A DNA stretch of 12,287 bases, taken from Lachnospiraceae bacterium. GTDB taxonomy: Bacteria > Bacillota > Clostridia > Lachnospirales > Lachnospiraceae. Of this stretch, positions 1-6,898 are shown piece by piece. Under the pieces are notes generated by a model. That model was not told the DNA's origin. It was given only the letters and a program-made list of their open reading frames with translations, and made no database searches. The stretch is taken from NCBI GenBank assembly GCA_902363675.1, contig CABJAV010000046.1, positions 1 through 12,287 on the forward strand, in the 5' to 3' direction. The position numbers and the translations under genes are program-made. Every line of letters begins with the position of its first letter. Within the stretch, counting starts at the first letter, position 1.

Positions 1-116
1 AACCTGCATTTACTATATCACTGGAGGTTTTTTACTGTAAGCTAAAGCGTCTTCAACCACTCGCATAGCAAGTGGTTTATTAGTTGAGCTTTGCTCAACA
101 GGGCCTTGCCCTAACA
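1..116. mobile_element. Possible end of an IS200/IS605-type element (hairpin cluster)
   Basis: No convincing reading frame is visible here. Three compact hairpins lie in a row: AACCACT 55-61 with AGTGGTT 71-77, GTTGAGC 83-89 with GCTCAAC 93-99 (loop TTT), and AGGGC 100-104 with GCCCT 108-112 (loop CTT). TTAG at 80-83 can pair with CTAA at 111-114, which would enclose the last two stems as a three-way junction. Subterminal hairpins of this kind are typical of the ends of IS200/IS605 elements and of the TnpB-associated omega RNA. No transposase gene is inside the window, so the assignment rests on structure alone. The element may continue to the left, and its exact border is not visible; it is probably between 112 and 118. 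Confidence 0.4.
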
Positions 117-146
117 ATAAAAAATCCGTGGCACAGGCCACGGATT
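117..146 (-). terminator. Rho-independent terminator of the small orphan gene
   Basis: A perfect 10-bp stem pairs AATCCGTGGC (123-132) with GCCACGGATT (137-146) around a four-base loop. Read on the minus strand, the stem is followed by a run of T (TTTTTATT, from the A-rich stretch at 115-122). No such T-run follows on the plus strand. It lies about 100 nt after the stop of the 247-414 gene and would end its transcript, plus any readthrough from trmN6. Confidence 0.85.
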
Positions 147-246
147 CCATCACGTTTTCACTTATGTTTTCCTATAATTTTTGAGTTTAGATTAATCCAG
201 CTGACAACTGAGCCACTATAATATCTACTTATAATTCCACCAGATA

Positions 247-414
247 TCATTTCTGTTCTCTCAGCTTCCTGTACGCATCACTGTCCTGCTCTTTGATGGT
301 CTGTTCAAATTTTCTTGGTGCCAGTCCCACAGCTTCCATCGCATCTATGTATCTTTGCACTTTTCGGGAGATTGCATCCAGCTGGCTCATATTTAATTTT
401 AAGTCTCGTTTCAT
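247..414 (-). CDS. Small protein of unknown function, 55 aa
   Basis: This short frame starts with ATG (complement of 412-414) and ends at TGA (247-249). The protein begins MKRDLKLNMSQLDAISRKVQ and ends YRKLREQK. It is highly charged, has no Cys or Trp, and reads as mostly helical, with neither signal peptide nor membrane segment. An AAGGA ribosome binding site lies about 12 nt before the start. A promoter candidate (495-525) and a strong terminator (117-146) bracket it, which supports a real single-gene unit. I do not recognise the family. The amphipathic pattern around residues 10-30 would suit a small binding or regulatory protein, but that is a guess. It lies next to a probable insertion-element end, so an accessory origin is possible. 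Confidence 0.6.
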   Translation of the reverse strand: MKRDLKLNMSQLDAISRKVQRYIDAMEAVGLAPRKFEQTIKEQDSDAYRKLREQK

Positions 415-494
415 TGTGTGTAATTTTCCTTGTATTTAAAAATATTTCTTTTTAAATATTTACACACTCCCCTGCTTATATTTATAACCACATT

Positions 495-525
495 AGTATA
501 ATACACTTTGGTCACACGATTGTAA
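495..525 (-). promoter_or_regulatory. Candidate promoter for the 55-aa gene
   Basis: On the minus strand TTACAA (520-525) can serve as the -35 element. TATACT (495-500, 19-nt spacer) or TATTAT (498-503, 16-nt spacer) can serve as the -10. The 5' leader would be about 75 nt and contains an AT-rich inverted repeat of AAATATTT around 440-460. The match to consensus is only moderate. No clear terminator separates trmN6 (ending at 554) from this region, so readthrough from the long operon is also possible. Confidence 0.4.
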
Positions 526-553
526 CATTTCCCTATTCTATCAAGCCCCATTC

Positions 554-1315
554 CTAATATCCATAAATCTCATAGATTTCTTCCGTATAGACCCCCGGCG
601 CTTTGTATACGACCAGCGGTTTTTCCACTGTGAGTCGGGATTTGCCACCATGAAGTCCCTCGATCAGAACCATATTCGGTTCCTTGTCTGCATACGGATA
701 TACCAGCCGCATACGCTTCGGCTCAATCCGATGCTCCACCATTTTGCTAAAAATTTCTGCCAGACGGAACGGACGGTGTACCATATAAAAACGCCCGCCC
801 TGTGGTAATATCTTTGCACTTTCCCGCAAGATATCATCCAATGTACACAGTACTTCGTGCCGTGCGATGGTCTTGGCATCCTGATCATTCCTGATTCCAT
901 GGTTGCCAATCATATACGGCGGATTTGTCGTGATTACATCAAAAGAAGATGCCCCAAATATATTTGAAGCATCTTTGATATCTCCGGTTACAATGTCAAT
1001 TTTGTCTTCCAGATGATTGTAAGCGACACTGCGTTCTGCCATATCCGCACTCTCGGGCTGAATTTCCAGCCCTGTAAAATGCTCTCCTGCTGTCTTTGCT
1101 TCCAGAAGAATTGGTATGATTCCCGTTCCTGTTCCAAGGTCCAATGCCCGCTCTCCCCGCTTTACCTTTGCAAAACCGGAAAGAAGCACGGCATCCATTC
1201 CAAAGCAGAATCTGCCCGGGTCCTGAATGATACGGTAACCATTTCTATGCAGTTCGTCCAGCCTCTCCTGGCTATGAATTGTCACTTCTGTTTTGTTCTC
1301 CACGGTTTGGTCCAT
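554..1315 (-). CDS. trmN6: tRNA1(Val) A37 N6-methyltransferase (TrmN6/YfiC/YabB family)
   Basis: This is a 253-residue class I SAM-dependent methyltransferase. The SAM-binding motif DLGTGTG is at residues 59-65, and the catalytic NPPY motif of N6-adenine methyltransferases is at 131-134. The N-terminal segment GYRIIQDPGRFCFGMDAVLL is typical of the TrmN6/YabB family, which methylates N6 of adenosine 37 in tRNA-Val. Length fits the family (about 245-250). The frame stays open upstream to 1612, but that part is the out-of-frame shadow of the Asn/Arg-rich tail of ricT. The ATG at 1313-1315 is where family similarity begins. The gene overlaps the end of ricT by 44 nt, so it is probably translationally coupled; only a weak AGAAG-like binding site precedes it. 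It is the last gene of the long operon. In Bacillus the same gene (yabB) lies close to yaaT. Confidence 0.88.
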   Translation of the reverse strand: MDQTVENKTEVTIHSQERLDELHRNGYRIIQDPGRFCFGMDAVLLSGFAKVKRGERALDLGTGTGIIPILLEAKTAGEHFTGLEIQPESADMAERSVAYNHLEDKIDIVTGDIKDASNIFGASSFDVITTNPPYMIGNHGIRNDQDAKTIARHEVLCTLDDILRESAKILPQGGRFYMVHRPFRLAEIFSKMVEHRIEPKRMRLVYPYADKEPNMVLIEGLHGGKSRLTVEKPLVVYKAPGVYTEEIYEIYGY

Positions 1316-2477
1316 CCTGATTATTTCTTCTGTCGTAATTTCGACGGTAACGTCCGTTATTTCTGTGTCGGTTCTGTTCGCTGCGTTCTCCCTGATTTCC
1401 GTGATCGTTGGAACGTTCGGAATCATTTCTTCGGTCCCGGTTGTTCTGTCTTCTGTCTTCCCGTTCTCCACGGTTATTCTGGTTGTAGCGGTCCCCACGA
1501 TTATTCTGATTATAACGGTTTCCACGGTTCTGATTATCCCGCTGCTGATAATTATTGCGTGCCGGACGCTCCGGTTTTTCTTCCTCTGCTGTCTCTGTTC
1601 CGCTATCTTCAAGACCTTCCAGTTCTTTTAATTCTTCCTCTGTCACTTTCACATCCTTACGGCGCTTTGGTGTAAACTGCAGGTCATCCACCGGATATTC
1701 GATCAGTTCTTTTTCCTCGCCATTGTCCACAATGACTTTTACCAGCTGGCGCAGCACATTGATACTCTGTACTTCACCTTTCATTCCACCCGGAGTCGTT
1801 ACATAATCTCCTACCGATGGCAAACGGCTGTTCAGATATTCATAGGTGTCCTGTTCATTTTTCAGACAGCACATCAGACGTCCGCAGACACCCGAAATTT
1901 TTGTCGGGTTCAATGAAAGATTCTGTTCCTTTGCCATCTTGATCGATACCGGAACAAAGTCTGTAAGATACGATTTGCAGCAAAGCTCTCTTCCACAGAT
2001 ACCGATTCCTCCCAGCATCTTTGTCTCATCACGCACACCGATCTGACGCAATTCAATACGTGTGCGAAATACAGATGCCAGATCCTTAACCAGTTCACGG
2101 AAATCAATTCTTCCGTCTGCGGTAAAATAGAACAGAAGCTTATTATTATCAAACGTATATTCTGCCGCTACAAGCTTCATTTCCAATCCATGTTTTGCAA
2201 TCTTTTCTTTACAGATCACATAGGCTTCCGCCTCTTTTTCTTTGTTACGCTCCATGACTTTTTCATCTTCGTCCGTCGCGACACGGATAACCGGTTTCAA
2301 AGGCTGAATCACCTTGTCATCCTCCACTTCTTTCGGCGGAATCAGAACCGTCCCCATCTCTACGCCGCGGGCGGTCTCTACGATTACATGCATGGCTGTC
2401 TCCAGATCATAATCAAGCGGATCAAAATAATATATTTTTCCGGCTCGCTGGAAACGGATTCCTACTACTTTTATCAT
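1272..2477 (-). CDS. ricT: RicT/YaaT PSP1-domain protein with a long Asn/Arg-rich tail
   Basis: This 401-residue protein has a PSP1 domain in its first 270 residues. It carries the paired cysteine motifs CGRELCC (161-167) and CGRLMCC (198-204) that are conserved in RicT. In Bacillus, RicT (YaaT) joins RicA and RicF in a cytoplasmic complex with Fe-S clusters that affects RNase Y-dependent mRNA maturation, competence, sporulation and biofilm formation. Bacillus RicT has about 275 residues. Here roughly 100 extra residues (about 300-401) form a low-complexity tail rich in Asn, Arg, Gln, Asp and Gly, including the repeat RYNQNNRGD. The tail should be disordered and could bind RNA (inference). 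A strong AAGGAG site lies inside the end of holB, one nt upstream in gene order, and the 3' end overlaps trmN6. Confidence 0.92.
   Translation of the reverse strand: MIKVVGIRFQRAGKIYYFDPLDYDLETAMHVIVETARGVEMGTVLIPPKEVEDDKVIQPLKPVIRVATDEDEKVMERNKEKEAEAYVICKEKIAKHGLEMKLVAAEYTFDNNKLLFYFTADGRIDFRELVKDLASVFRTRIELRQIGVRDETKMLGGIGICGRELCCKSYLTDFVPVSIKMAKEQNLSLNPTKISGVCGRLMCCLKNEQDTYEYLNSRLPSVGDYVTTPGGMKGEVQSINVLRQLVKVIVDNGEEKELIEYPVDDLQFTPKRRKDVKVTEEELKELEGLEDSGTETAEEEKPERPARNNYQQRDNQNRGNRYNQNNRGDRYNQNNRGEREDRRQNNRDRRNDSERSNDHGNQGERSEQNRHRNNGRYRRNYDRRNNQDGPNRGEQNRSDNS
1472..1525 (-). repeat. Two tandem 27-bp units within the ricT tail
   Basis: Two adjacent imperfect 27-bp copies (1472-1498 and 1499-1525) each encode nine residues of the form G(N/D)RYNQNNR. 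The unit length is a multiple of three, so gain or loss of copies would keep ricT in frame. The surrounding tail shows weaker variants of the same Arg/Asn pattern. Confidence 0.75.
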
Positions 2478-2478
2478 T

Positions 2479-3468
2479 CTAATTCTCCTTAATCGTCAAT
2501 AGTAACAGCTCGATGACCAAATCGAAGTTTACATTCGCATTCAAGCGGATTTTTGCTTTTTCAAGCGCTTCCAGAATGGTCTCAATTCCCTGATAGGAAC
2601 GCTTCGCTGCCTGTTTCTTTATGTCATAAACCTCATCTTTGAAAATAAGGCCATCTACATCGTTCGTTGCTTTCAGATACAATACATCACGGAACCAGAT
2701 CATCATAAGATCAAAATAATCGTTTACGCTCAGTTTGTATTCTGCGATCTGTTTTACCGCACCGGTCATCTCATAGAGATCGATATCCTCCAGCCGCTTC
2801 ATCAGCTGCAGCACCGATGCCTTCAATTCACCAAATTCTTCGGAAGAGGCAAGCTGAATGGCTTTTCCGACATTTCCCTGTGAAAAAGCCGCGCAGATAT
2901 CGGCCTGATAATCCGGAATCTGATAATGTTTCATAAGATATTCTTTTATTTTATCTTCCTTCACCGCCTTTAAATTTAAAGTAATGCAGCGGGAAAGAAT
3001 GGTCTGCAGAAAACTGTCTGCATTCGTTGTCAAAAGCAGGATGATTGCATATGCCGGCGGCTCTTCGATTGTCTTGAGCAATGCATTCTGCGCCTGCTGA
3101 TTCATTTTCTGTGCCTCATCTACAATATAAACTTTGTAGCGGCTGCTGTATGGTTTGATATCAATATCGTTGTTGATCTGTGTTCGTATGTCATCTACAC
3201 CAATGGTATTTGGCTTCTCATGTGACACATAGATAATGTCCGGCTGATTGTGATCCGCCGCCTGCCTGCAGGAACGACATTCCAGACATGGTCGCTTTCC
3301 CTCTCCCTCGCACTGCAGTGCCATGGCAAACGCCTCCGCGAGCATCATTTTTCCTGATGCCTCCGGCCCATTAAAAATATACGCATGGGACACTTTATCT
3401 TCTTCAATTGCATTCTGCAGATGTGCGATGATCTGCTCATGTCCTAAAATATCATGAAAACCTGCCAT
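2479..3468 (-). CDS. holB: DNA polymerase III clamp-loader subunit delta prime
   Basis: This 329-residue AAA+ protein belongs to the clamp loader, which places the beta sliding clamp on primed DNA. A P-loop-like segment GPEASGKM is at residues 34-41, with Met in place of the usual Thr/Ser after GK. Four cysteines of a zinc module are at 53, 61, 64 and 67. The Walker B-type VDEAQ is at 116-120, LLKTIEEPP at 130-138, and the family's SRC motif at 159-161. The altered P-loop fits delta prime, which in studied clamp loaders does not hydrolyse ATP; the SRC arginine can act in trans on the neighbouring subunit. A strong GGAGG site precedes the ATG. The gene sits 13 nt after yaaR and one nt before ricT, the same order as in Bacillus. 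Confidence 0.94.
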   Translation of the reverse strand: MAGFHDILGHEQIIAHLQNAIEEDKVSHAYIFNGPEASGKMMLAEAFAMALQCEGEGKRPCLECRSCRQAADHNQPDIIYVSHEKPNTIGVDDIRTQINNDIDIKPYSSRYKVYIVDEAQKMNQQAQNALLKTIEEPPAYAIILLLTTNADSFLQTILSRCITLNLKAVKEDKIKEYLMKHYQIPDYQADICAAFSQGNVGKAIQLASSEEFGELKASVLQLMKRLEDIDLYEMTGAVKQIAEYKLSVNDYFDLMMIWFRDVLYLKATNDVDGLIFKDEVYDIKKQAAKRSYQGIETILEALEKAKIRLNANVNFDLVIELLLLTIKEN

Positions 3469-3481
3469 TTTATAACCTCCG

Positions 3482-3922
3482 TTATGTCAGAATATCAAGA
3501 AGCAATCCCTTGATCTCTCCAATACGGTCAAGAATTGCGATATGATCCTTCTCATCTTCTACCAGCTCACTGGCCAGCTCATCGAGATTCTTATCGATCA
3601 GCCGGATGATTCCGTATACACGGTGTCTTCCCCTGCGATCCAGGAAATTCTCACGCGAAAATTTGTGGGAACGATAGACCACTTCATTGAGAAAATCTTT
3701 CACCAGTCCGCGGTATTTCTTCATATCACGGATATCCATATGCTGTGCAATGCGGTTGCCCTGCGCGGTAATATCGTTTAACAACGCATCCACTTTTGCC
3801 TGCAGATCCGCATCCGTGATGGCGCTCGCCAGTGTAAACTTAAAGGATCCATCCCCTTCCACTGTCTTTGCCGCTTCCGGTACCTGACTGATCTGACTGA
3901 TATCGTTTACTTTCATCTCCAT
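3482..3922 (-). CDS. yaaR: YaaR family protein (DUF327)
   Basis: This 146-residue protein of the YaaR/DUF327 family has no established molecular function. It is soluble and mostly helical. The conserved core includes [17 protein letters not shown] and the basic stretch [19 protein letters not shown], followed by a helical acidic C-terminus. A TTG at 3935-3937 would add five residues, but a GAGAGG site (3930-3935) lies 7 nt upstream of the ATG at 3920-3922, so that ATG is the better start. The gene begins 11 nt after the kinase-like gene and precedes holB by 13 nt. The yaaR-holB-yaaT order is kept between Bacillus and Clostridia, so the protein may serve replication or RNA metabolism along with its neighbours (inference from context only). 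Confidence 0.88.
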   Translation of the reverse strand: MEMKVNDISQISQVPEAAKTVEGDGSFKFTLASAITDADLQAKVDALLNDITAQGNRIAQHMDIRDMKKYRGLVKDFLNEVVYRSHKFSRENFLDRRGRHRVYGIIRLIDKNLDELASELVEDEKDHIAILDRIGEIKGLLLDILT

Positions 3923-3933
3923 AGGGAAACCTC

Positions 3934-4527
3934 TCAATCTGCAGCAATGTCGTTTCGAATATACGAAGCAACTTCCTGCACCGTTGTGTCAAAATCTTCA
4001 TTCACAAAACGGGTCTCTACCCCTGCTTTTTTGAGCTTTTCTTCTGAGAAATCTGCTGCATCCGCAAGAAAACGCCGACACATTTCTTCGTATTTCGGTG
4101 TCCCCTGCCTGCGCTCTCTCTCGATGGCACGCATCAGTCGTTGTCCGTCTTCTACTTCAATGTAAATCGGAACAACTTTGTCCGCACCAAAATAGCTGCG
4201 CATTTTCTCATAACCTTCCAATGTCACAATATACAGATAATTCTGCGTGGCAAGATCAATATGCTCATCTGCCACTGTAAAGTATTTCCAGATTCCGTAT
4301 ACTGTATCATAGGCGCGAAGTTCTATAATTCTATGTGCTTTTTCCAGCTCCTCCACCCTGGTCTCATCGCAGAAATGATATTCTCTTCCCTCGATTTCTC
4401 CCTGACGGATTGGCCGTGTCGTATAAGGAACAATCGGCAAAAGCTCCGGTTCCTGCTTCATAACTTCATGGTAAATGCTGTCTTTTCCCGACGCACTTTT
4501 TCCCATGACACAATAAATCCGGCCCAT
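3934..4527 (-). CDS. Guanylate-kinase-like NMP kinase
   Basis: This 197-residue protein has the guanylate kinase fold. The P-loop GKSASGKDS is at residues 9-17. The GMP-binding segment [18 protein letters not shown] at 35-52 retains the family arginines and tyrosine. E69 with YG at 77-78 matches the second nucleotide-contact region, and an Arg-rich lid lies around 132-152. The predicted reaction is ATP + GMP to ADP + GDP in the cytosol. Length is close to normal (about 200). It departs from housekeeping Gmk in detail: Asp follows the P-loop Lys where Ser is usual. Bacillus has thymidylate kinase at this position of the cluster, so this may be a paralogue alongside a housekeeping gmk elsewhere; substrate is uncertain. 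A GAGGAG site precedes the start, and the gene follows the decarboxylase by 29 nt. Confidence 0.8.
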   Translation of the reverse strand: MGRIYCVMGKSASGKDSIYHEVMKQEPELLPIVPYTTRPIRQGEIEGREYHFCDETRVEELEKAHRIIELRAYDTVYGIWKYFTVADEHIDLATQNYLYIVTLEGYEKMRSYFGADKVVPIYIEVEDGQRLMRAIERERRQGTPKYEEMCRRFLADAADFSEEKLKKAGVETRFVNEDFDTTVQEVASYIRNDIAAD

Positions 4528-4556
4528 TTTTTCTCCTCTTCGTGACTATTCATTTT

Positions 4557-5969
4557 TTAATTATAATCTATTCTCGCATTTTTCACAATGTTTATAGTGT
4601 CCGTCTCCGGCAATCCTTCCACATCAAGACCTGCCTCCTGACACTGTCGTACAATCTGTATCATCGGCTCTGTGAAAATCTCACCCGGCACGATCATCGG
4701 AATTCCCGGCGGATACAGATAAATATAGTCTGCGGAAACCTTTCCAGCCGCTTCTTCCAGTCTGACGCTTCCATGTGCTGCTTCTTCTGCCTGATACGGT
4801 TCCATCTGTTTCTCCGGCTGCCGGTAAATGTCCTTCGGCGAAAAAGCCGCCTTTCCCGTATCTTCCATGCGGGCATCCATCGCGTGCAACGCATGAGACA
4901 AACGCCGGAAACCTTCCTCGGTATCCATAAACGAAGTCATGGCCACCACATAATTTCCACTTGCCATCTCCATCTGTAACGCATAATCCCGGAGCAGAAT
5001 TTCCTGCAACTGCTGCCCGCTCATTCCATTCTTTGTCACAATCAGAATTTTCCCCGGATCAAAAGCATATGCTTCTTCCCTGAAAAAATCCCCTGCATCC
5101 GGTACAGCCAGATGTTTCAGGTCGCGGACACTTGCACGAAAACCGGAAAGTTTTTCAACATATGTTGCAAACAGTTCTCTTCCACCGTCCGAAACCATAC
5201 GAAGACTGCGTTCAATGCCTGCCATGAGCACATAGGACGGAGAACTTGTCTCATAAATTCCGAGATACTTTTCCACTTCTTTCTCATCGATTCGGTCCGA
5301 ACATAGGCATAACACGGCTGTCTGGGTAAACGCCGGCAATGTCTTATGTACACTCATAATGACGGCATCCGCATATGCCACCGCATTTTCCGGAAAAGCC
5401 TCATGAAAGCCAAAATGCGCACCATGCGCCTCATCAACGATGAGCGTAATATTCCGCCGATGTACAACTTCTGCAATGCTTTTTACATCCGACACCAGAC
5501 CATCATAGGTCGGCGATGTGAGCACTACTGCCTGAATGTCCGGGCACTCCGCAAGTTTCTTTTCGATTGCCTTTACCAATATCTGTCCCTGGATGCCATA
5601 ATGCGTATTCTCCGGGTACACATATTCCGGCGATAACTGCCGGAGAAAGATTGCATGGTAGACTGACTTATGGCAATTTCTTGCCACAAGAATTTTCCCG
5701 CCACGTTTCACCGATGCGCTGATTGCAGCAAGTATGCCACAGGTACTTCCATTCACAAGATAATAGGCTTTTTTTGCGCCATACATTTTTGCAGCTGCAT
5801 CTTCTGCATCCTTGATAATGCCTTCCGCGTGGTGCAGATTATCAAAATCCTCTATCTCCGTAATATCAATCGCATAGGGATTCGTGCCATCCAGCATACG
5901 TTTGTGTCCCGGCATATGAAAGGGATATCTATTCGATTGTGCCAGTTCTCTTAACTTTTCTTCCAGCAT
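4557..5969 (-). CDS. PLP-dependent Orn/Lys/Arg decarboxylase (YaaO/SpeA type)
   Basis: This 470-residue fold-type I PLP enzyme belongs to the Orn/Lys/Arg decarboxylase major-domain family. HMPGHKR lies near residues 18-24, the cofactor phosphate-binding GSTCG at 74-78, VDEAHGAHFGFH at 178-189 (the Asp binds the pyridine nitrogen), and SVHKT at 206-210 with Lys209 as the Schiff-base lysine. A C-terminal segment with YPPGIPMIVPGE completes the family pattern. Length resembles Bacillus SpeA and YaaO (about 480-490) and lacks the N-terminal wing domain of enterobacterial inducible enzymes. It should decarboxylate a basic amino acid to agmatine, cadaverine or putrescine; substrate cannot be read from sequence. 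Two ATG codons are adjacent (5967-5972). The AGGAG site is 3 nt from the first and 6 nt from the second, so I chose the second. It follows the AbiEii-like gene closely. Confidence 0.9.
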   Translation of the reverse strand: MLEEKLRELAQSNRYPFHMPGHKRMLDGTNPYAIDITEIEDFDNLHHAEGIIKDAEDAAAKMYGAKKAYYLVNGSTCGILAAISASVKRGGKILVARNCHKSVYHAIFLRQLSPEYVYPENTHYGIQGQILVKAIEKKLAECPDIQAVVLTSPTYDGLVSDVKSIAEVVHRRNITLIVDEAHGAHFGFHEAFPENAVAYADAVIMSVHKTLPAFTQTAVLCLCSDRIDEKEVEKYLGIYETSSPSYVLMAGIERSLRMVSDGGRELFATYVEKLSGFRASVRDLKHLAVPDAGDFFREEAYAFDPGKILIVTKNGMSGQQLQEILLRDYALQMEMASGNYVVAMTSFMDTEEGFRRLSHALHAMDARMEDTGKAAFSPKDIYRQPEKQMEPYQAEEAAHGSVRLEEAAGKVSADYIYLYPPGIPMIVPGEIFTEPMIQIVRQCQEAGLDVEGLPETDTINIVKNARIDYN

Positions 5970-5986
5970 CATTTACTCCTGTTTCA

Positions 5987-6898
5987 TTATCCGAGGAACC
6001 TTCCAAGCTCCGGCATCCAGTCATCAAAGAAGATTTCATTGGTGCAAAGACAATGCCACAGCGGTTCAAGAAATGTCAGAATGCGCGCAAGCGCTTCTGC
6101 CCATGGCACTGCCGCAGCTCCCTGACTTCGCAGGTAGCGCTCCCAGCGCTTGCGCATGTATCCATATTCTGCATAACCGGCAATCTGCGCAATGCGGGTT
6201 TCTTTCCGCACTTTTATCTGTTTTTCCGTAAGCCGCTGCAGCTCATCGATTACATAACGCCCACTGAGCGACTGCGTGCACAGAATTTCATATGTCCGGT
6301 AATAACATCCCATATCCTGAATCAGTTCCAGCTTTGCCATGATTTCATACAGATCCAGGCTGATCTGGCTTTCCAGGGAATATGTAAGATATGAAATTCC
6401 TTTTCCTTTGATTGCCAGATACTTTCGCTCCCGGGAAACCGGATGAATGTTCTCCGTAGTGATCGTATGAAAACCAAGTACAAACGGTACTTCCATGTCC
6501 TTGTAATTTCCGGTCAGATGCACCTCATAATCCGCGCTTTTTTGCGCTATGTCCCATCGCCAGCGAATCTGTTGCACATTCTTTTCTCCAAATACTTCTT
6601 CGATCAGATGCGCCATCATCGGAATGGATAATTTCTGTCCCGGAACCAGTTTTTCTTCGGGCCAGGAACGCTCGCTTTGTTTGTACAAAAAGCGGATCTG
6701 CCTTTCTGCACGGGTAAGGTCTTCCCGTTCTTCCAGAAACTCATCATTCTCCAGCCACAGAATCTCTTTGTAAGAAGACTGATAAAAGCGCTGCATCATA
6801 TCCTCCGCCATATAAATCCACAATAGATTGGCAAACGGAATCTGCTGCAGCTCACTCTGCTTCTTTAATGTGTCAGCCGTGTCACTTCCCACTTTCAT
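5987..6898 (-). CDS. AbiEii/AbiGii-like protein with degenerate nucleotidyltransferase motifs
   Basis: This 303-residue protein follows the overall pattern of AbiEii-type toxins by eye. It has a leading helix (about 21-45, AEDMMQRFYQSSYKE), a middle region (about 108-205) like the family's core, and a helical C-terminus ending RILTFLEPLW. Active AbiEii proteins carry a KGG-type motif followed by a T-D-D-type motif; here the matching places read ILWLENDE (46-53) and RAERQIRFLY (63-72), without the metal-binding Asp residues. The later Asp and Lys motifs also seem absent (PFVLGF 138-143; SLESQISLDLYE about 174-185). It is therefore probably not an active nucleotidyltransferase. The ATG at 6896-6898 overlaps the upstream stop as TAATG and has a GGAG site 10 nt before; the GTG at 6905-6907 is too close to that site. 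Family call is moderate. Confidence 0.6.
   Translation of the reverse strand: MKVGSDTADTLKKQSELQQIPFANLLWIYMAEDMMQRFYQSSYKEILWLENDEFLEEREDLTRAERQIRFLYKQSERSWPEEKLVPGQKLSIPMMAHLIEEVFGEKNVQQIRWRWDIAQKSADYEVHLTGNYKDMEVPFVLGFHTITTENIHPVSRERKYLAIKGKGISYLTYSLESQISLDLYEIMAKLELIQDMGCYYRTYEILCTQSLSGRYVIDELQRLTEKQIKVRKETRIAQIAGYAEYGYMRKRWERYLRSQGAAAVPWAEALARILTFLEPLWHCLCTNEIFFDDWMPELGRFLG

Noticed and set aside
1472..1525. CRISPR-like array
   Set aside because: The two units are adjacent with no spacers, in frame, and code for a peptide repeat.
1316..1612. N-terminal extension of the trmN6 frame by 99 codons
   Set aside because: It is an out-of-frame reading of the repetitive ricT tail. It has low complexity and no methyltransferase similarity, and the family pattern starts at the ATG at 1315.
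1013..1675. Plus-strand frame of 220 codons opposite ricT and trmN6
   Set aside because: It lies fully antisense to two well-supported genes, is rich in Cys, Phe and Leu with no family pattern, and has no binding site. It is a shadow of the biased tail codons.
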